Assembly: GCA_025463745.1 (NCBI GenBank)
Contig: JAODBB010000252.1
Location: forward strand, 1 to 33,199
Reading direction: 5' to 3'
Source of the DNA: Subtercola sp.
GTDB taxonomy: Bacteria; Actinomycetota; Actinomycetes; Actinomycetales; Microbacteriaceae
DNA length: 33,199 nucleotides
The notes beneath the pieces are model-generated. The model was given only the letters and a program-made list of their open reading frames with translations, was not told the DNA's origin and made no database searches. The number at the start of each line of letters is the position of its first letter. Within the stretch, counting starts at the first letter, position 1. The translations under genes and the position numbers were made by a program. This document shows positions 31,159-33,199 of this stretch, piece after piece.

Positions 31159-31752
31159 CTATCCCCCGAGGTGCCACGTATAGCTACCCGTATTCCAGTT
31201 CATAGTCGACGAGAACTGGTAACCCGATTGGGTTCCGTCAGGGTCGGTCTTGTTGATCGCGATGCAGGTAAATGTTGTCGTGATGGCTGTCAGGTCGTCT
31301 GTTGAGCCGCCGCCGAGCGGAGTGCAGCTCGTCGATGAAATCGGTCCATCGAGGGTGCCAGCGTCAACGCGCTTTTTAGCGTCGGCTGTGATCGAGACTT
31401 CCATGGCCTTTTCGTCGAGAAGTCGGGAGGCTCGCTCTTTGTCATCTGCGGCCTTTTGCTGCGCTGCCTTGAGCGCCGCCGCATCTGATGCATCCTTTGC
31501 TTGCTTCGCTGCTGCTGCGTCTTCGGCGGCTTGTGCTACTTCTGCATTATGCGTATTGACCAGGTTCACGGCGACGATGGTCCCTGCGCCGGCCGCTAGG
31601 ACGATAACAACGACGACGCAAGCGATGATTTTGCGGCGTTTCGACCACCGCTTTCGTGCACCAGAAAAAGGTTTTCCGCAGTTGGGGCAAAATGAGCGGC
31701 AGTTTGTGACTGCACGCTGCAGTGAGGGCAGACTTCCGTCAGTACCGGAGCC
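31159..31752 (-). pseudogene. Zinc-ribbon membrane protein, start removed by IS insertion and frameshifted
   Basis: The C-terminal part reads as one frame: CPNCGKPFSG zinc-ribbon half, a basic stretch, one transmembrane segment (about 22 residues rich in Val, Ile and Ala), an Ala/Lys/Glu-rich likely coiled coil, and an extracellular domain with several cysteines ending SYTWHLGG. The first zinc-knuckle half, CPHC, lies in a different frame (EVCPHCSVQSQTAAHF). One base is missing in the A-run at 31689-31692, where one extra base would join CPHC to CPNC. Upstream, the start codon was separated by the IS. Deleting the IS and one copy of the duplicated GGCTC restores ATG-GCT-CCG-GTA (MAPVLTEV). 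Confidence 0.8.
31748..31752. repeat. Left copy of IS target duplication
   Basis: GAGCC on the plus strand, matched at 33119-33123. It is 5 bp, shorter than the 8-9 bp usual for IS256-family elements, so the exact length remains uncertain. Restoring the gene across it supports the placement. Confidence 0.5.
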
Positions 31753-31813
31753 TGAGGTCACGTCCCGTTGTGTGGTGGAGTTTCTCGATACCGTGCGGGG
31801 TTCGGTTGTTTGA

Positions 31814-33049
31814 TTATGCGGTGATGAGTTCTGGGAGTGCAACCTCCTGTTCGATCGGGTCGTCGATGGTGCTGAGTTGGGCCATGGAGGCTTCGGAGAG
31901 GTAGCGGCGGTCGCCGGCTTCCCACTCGTCGTGTTGCTCAACTAGGACCGCGCCGGCGAGGCGGAGCAGGGCTGCGGGGTTCGGGAACACACCTACGACA
32001 TCGGTGCGGCGTTTGATCTCTTTGTTCACGCGTTCCATCGGGTTCGTTGACCAGATCTGTCGCCAATGCTTCGGCGGGAACCCTGCGAACGCGAGGAGGT
32101 CAGGGCGTGCGTCGTGGAGCATTCTGGCGACTTTCGGATGGGACTTCGTGAGCATCGTGGCGACCTCGTCGAACTGGGCGTTGACGTGTCCGGCGTCGGG
32201 TTGCGCGAACGCGGTCCGGATGATCGATGCGACCATTTCCTGCGACGCCCGCGGTACGACCGCGAGCACGTTGCGCATGAAATGCACTCGGCAACGCTGC
32301 CACGATGCGCCTTGGAACGCGACCCCGATGGCTTTCTTCAGCCCGGAGTGCGCGTCAGAGATCACCAGCCGCACCCCGCCGAGCCCACGGGCCTTCAGCG
32401 TGCGCAGGAACTCGGTCCAGAAGGCCTCGTTTTCGCTATCGCCGACGTCGAAGCCGAGGACCTCCCGGCGTCCGTCGGCTGCGACCCCGAACGCGACAAC
32501 GACAGCCTGGGACACGACCCGGTGATTGACCCTGGCTTTGCAATAGGTGGCGTCCAGGAAGACGTACGGGTAGGTCAACGCGGACAGGTCCCGGTTCCTG
32601 AACTGGCCGATCTCCTGATCAAGATCAGCGCAAATCCGCGACACCTCGGACTTCGAAATACCGGTGTCAGCGCCGAGCGCTTTGACGAGATCATCGACCT
32701 TTCGGGTCGATACGCCGTGCAAATATGCCTCCATCACGACCGCGTACAACGCCTGATCCACCCGCCGTCGACGCTCCAGCAGAGCGGGGAAGAACGACCC
32801 CTGCCGCAGCTTCGGGATCGACAAACTCAGATCCCCAGCGTTCGTCGTGAGGGTTCGCGGCCGGGTACCGTTTCGTTGAGTAATACGGGCGTCGGTGCGT
32901 TCGAATGGCGCGGCGCCGATGAACGCGGTCGCTTCCGCGTCGATGAGCTGCTGATACAACGTCTCGGTCGCCGTGCGGATCCGGTCAGGCACGTCGGTGA
33001 GTTTGAGTTGAGCGAGGAGTTCGAGCAGGGCACACTGGTCCAGAGCCAT
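31814..33049 (-). CDS. IS256-family transposase
   Basis: This is a full-length 411-residue DDE transposase of the Mutator/IS256 type. The catalytic acidic residues are visible: Asp166 in YVFLDATY, Asp232 in LVISDAHSG and Glu339 in NPMERVNKEIKRR. The CRVHFMRN cysteine-histidine region follows the second aspartate. It lies centrally within the element and has no frameshift or stop, so it should be active. The stop is about 60 bp inside the left end, leaving a short 3' spacer, which is normal for the family. Confidence 0.95.
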   Translation of the reverse strand: MALDQCALLELLAQLKLTDVPDRIRTATETLYQQLIDAEATAFIGAAPFERTDARITQRNGTRPRTLTTNAGDLSLSIPKLRQGSFFPALLERRRRVDQALYAVVMEAYLHGVSTRKVDDLVKALGADTGISKSEVSRICADLDQEIGQFRNRDLSALTYPYVFLDATYCKARVNHRVVSQAVVVAFGVAADGRREVLGFDVGDSENEAFWTEFLRTLKARGLGGVRLVISDAHSGLKKAIGVAFQGASWQRCRVHFMRNVLAVVPRASQEMVASIIRTAFAQPDAGHVNAQFDEVATMLTKSHPKVARMLHDARPDLLAFAGFPPKHWRQIWSTNPMERVNKEIKRRTDVVGVFPNPAALLRLAGAVLVEQHDEWEAGDRRYLSEASMAQLSTIDDPIEQEVALPELITA

Positions 33050-33104
33050 CTCTAATGGTTAATGGCTGACCTGGGGTTGGCTGGCAGGCTGGTATCGAGC
33101 CTTT

Positions 33105-33118
33105 CCGACGTGACTCTA
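33105..33118. repeat. Right terminal inverted repeat of the IS256-family element
   Basis: Read inward on the minus strand it gives TAGAGTCACGTCGG, matching the left end (31753-31766) with mismatches at positions 2-4 and at the inner end. The core GTCACGTC is exact. Confidence 0.6.
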
Positions 33119-33199
33119 GAGCCATTTGTCCCGCGCGAGCGGTGGCTTACGCACGACCCGTCCGTCGGGAAGGTCCGGTGCTGCCCGTCTGCTGCGATG
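33116..33199 (-). CDS. 3' end of an unidentified gene, stop supplied by the IS edge
   Basis: A frame entering from the right edge gives 27 residues (ending LPDGRVVRKPPLARDKWL) and stops at TAG inside the IS terminus. If the IS is removed, the frame would read on to LRY and stop at TGA, overlapping the restored zinc-ribbon start. This suggests the two genes were tightly coupled. The fragment is too short to identify and may be noncoding. Confidence 0.3.
   Translation of the reverse strand, partial: HRSRRAAPDLPDGRVVRKPPLARDKWL

Larger units (their letters stand above)
31753..33118 (-). mobile_element. IS256-family insertion sequence
   Basis: The element is about 1.37 kb and contains one transposase gene. 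Imperfect terminal inverted repeats are present: TGAGGTCACGTCCC at the left end (31753-31766) and, read from the right end, TAGAGTCACGTCGG (33118-33105), with the core GTCACGTC shared. A second inverted pair, CTCGATACC (31784-31792) / GGTATCGAG (33091-33099), sits inside the ends. Flanking GAGCC duplications at 31748-31752 and 33119-33123, and the restored zinc-ribbon start codon, define the boundaries. The intact transposase suggests a recent insertion. Confidence 0.82.

Noticed and set aside
31753-31941. Extension of the zinc-ribbon frame into the IS element
   Set aside because: The open frame inside the IS is accidental. The real start lies on the other side of the element, and the first zinc-knuckle half is in another frame.
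1-33199. CRISPR array, tRNA, rRNA, prophage or integron
   Set aside because: No regular spacer-repeat pattern, cloverleaf, rRNA segment or phage gene was found; the GCAAGT repeats are too short and few for CRISPR.

Overview
The window looks like a chromosomal segment of a high-GC Gram-positive bacterium (an actinomycete, plausibly Microbacteriaceae; this is inference). The base composition is GC-rich, many genes overlap by ATGA, lipoproteins carry actinobacterial-style lipoboxes, and regulators of the IclR, TetR, PaaX and XRE-cupin families sit beside catabolic operons. Almost everything serves uptake and breakdown of aromatic or other carboxylic acids. No tRNA, rRNA, CRISPR array or prophage was seen.

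Region 1 (1-2.65 kb, minus strand): protocatechuate 3,4-dioxygenase beta subunit (cut by the left edge), 4-hydroxybenzoate 3-monooxygenase (pobA) and an IclR regulator. Region 2 (2.9-4.55 kb): a TetR regulator divergent from a small cupin, then a DUF3224 protein. Region 3 (4.55-9.75 kb, minus): aldehyde dehydrogenase, hotdog thioesterase, thiolase and a fused enoyl-CoA hydratase/3-hydroxyacyl-CoA dehydrogenase. Two tandem SnoaL-like proteins are divergent from it (10.0-11.05 kb).

Region 4 (11.25-17.76 kb, minus): one long operon of CoA ligase, YciI-like protein, MaoC-type hydratase, and an SsuABC/TauABC-type ABC importer. It is divergent from a PaaX-type repressor. A well-formed promoter lies between them, bracketed by an inverted repeat. 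A 10-base piece of that repeat recurs in front of the region 3 operon, so PaaX may control both. CoA ligase, hydratase/dehydrogenase, thiolase, thioesterase, PobA and PcaH together would take a hydroxycinnamate-type acid to protocatechuate and open its ring.

Region 5 (19.07-29.72 kb, minus): a second long operon with translationally coupled genes: LivKHMGF-type ABC importer, enolase-superfamily cycloisomerase, maleylacetate-reductase-like dehydrogenase, NDP-forming acyl-CoA synthetase, CMD-like protein and a two-hotdog dehydratase. It is divergent from an XRE-cupin regulator. The intergenic region holds three GCAAGT hexamers exactly 24 bp apart plus one inverted copy. The enzyme set matches no catabolic operon I can name.

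Region 6 (30.6-33.2 kb): a degraded zone. It has a small ORF that may be a decayed IS256-type transposase start, a zinc-ribbon membrane-protein pseudogene, and an intact IS256-family insertion sequence. Removing the IS and one copy of its 5-bp target duplication rebuilds the zinc-ribbon gene's ATG. The same gene also carries a one-base frameshift.
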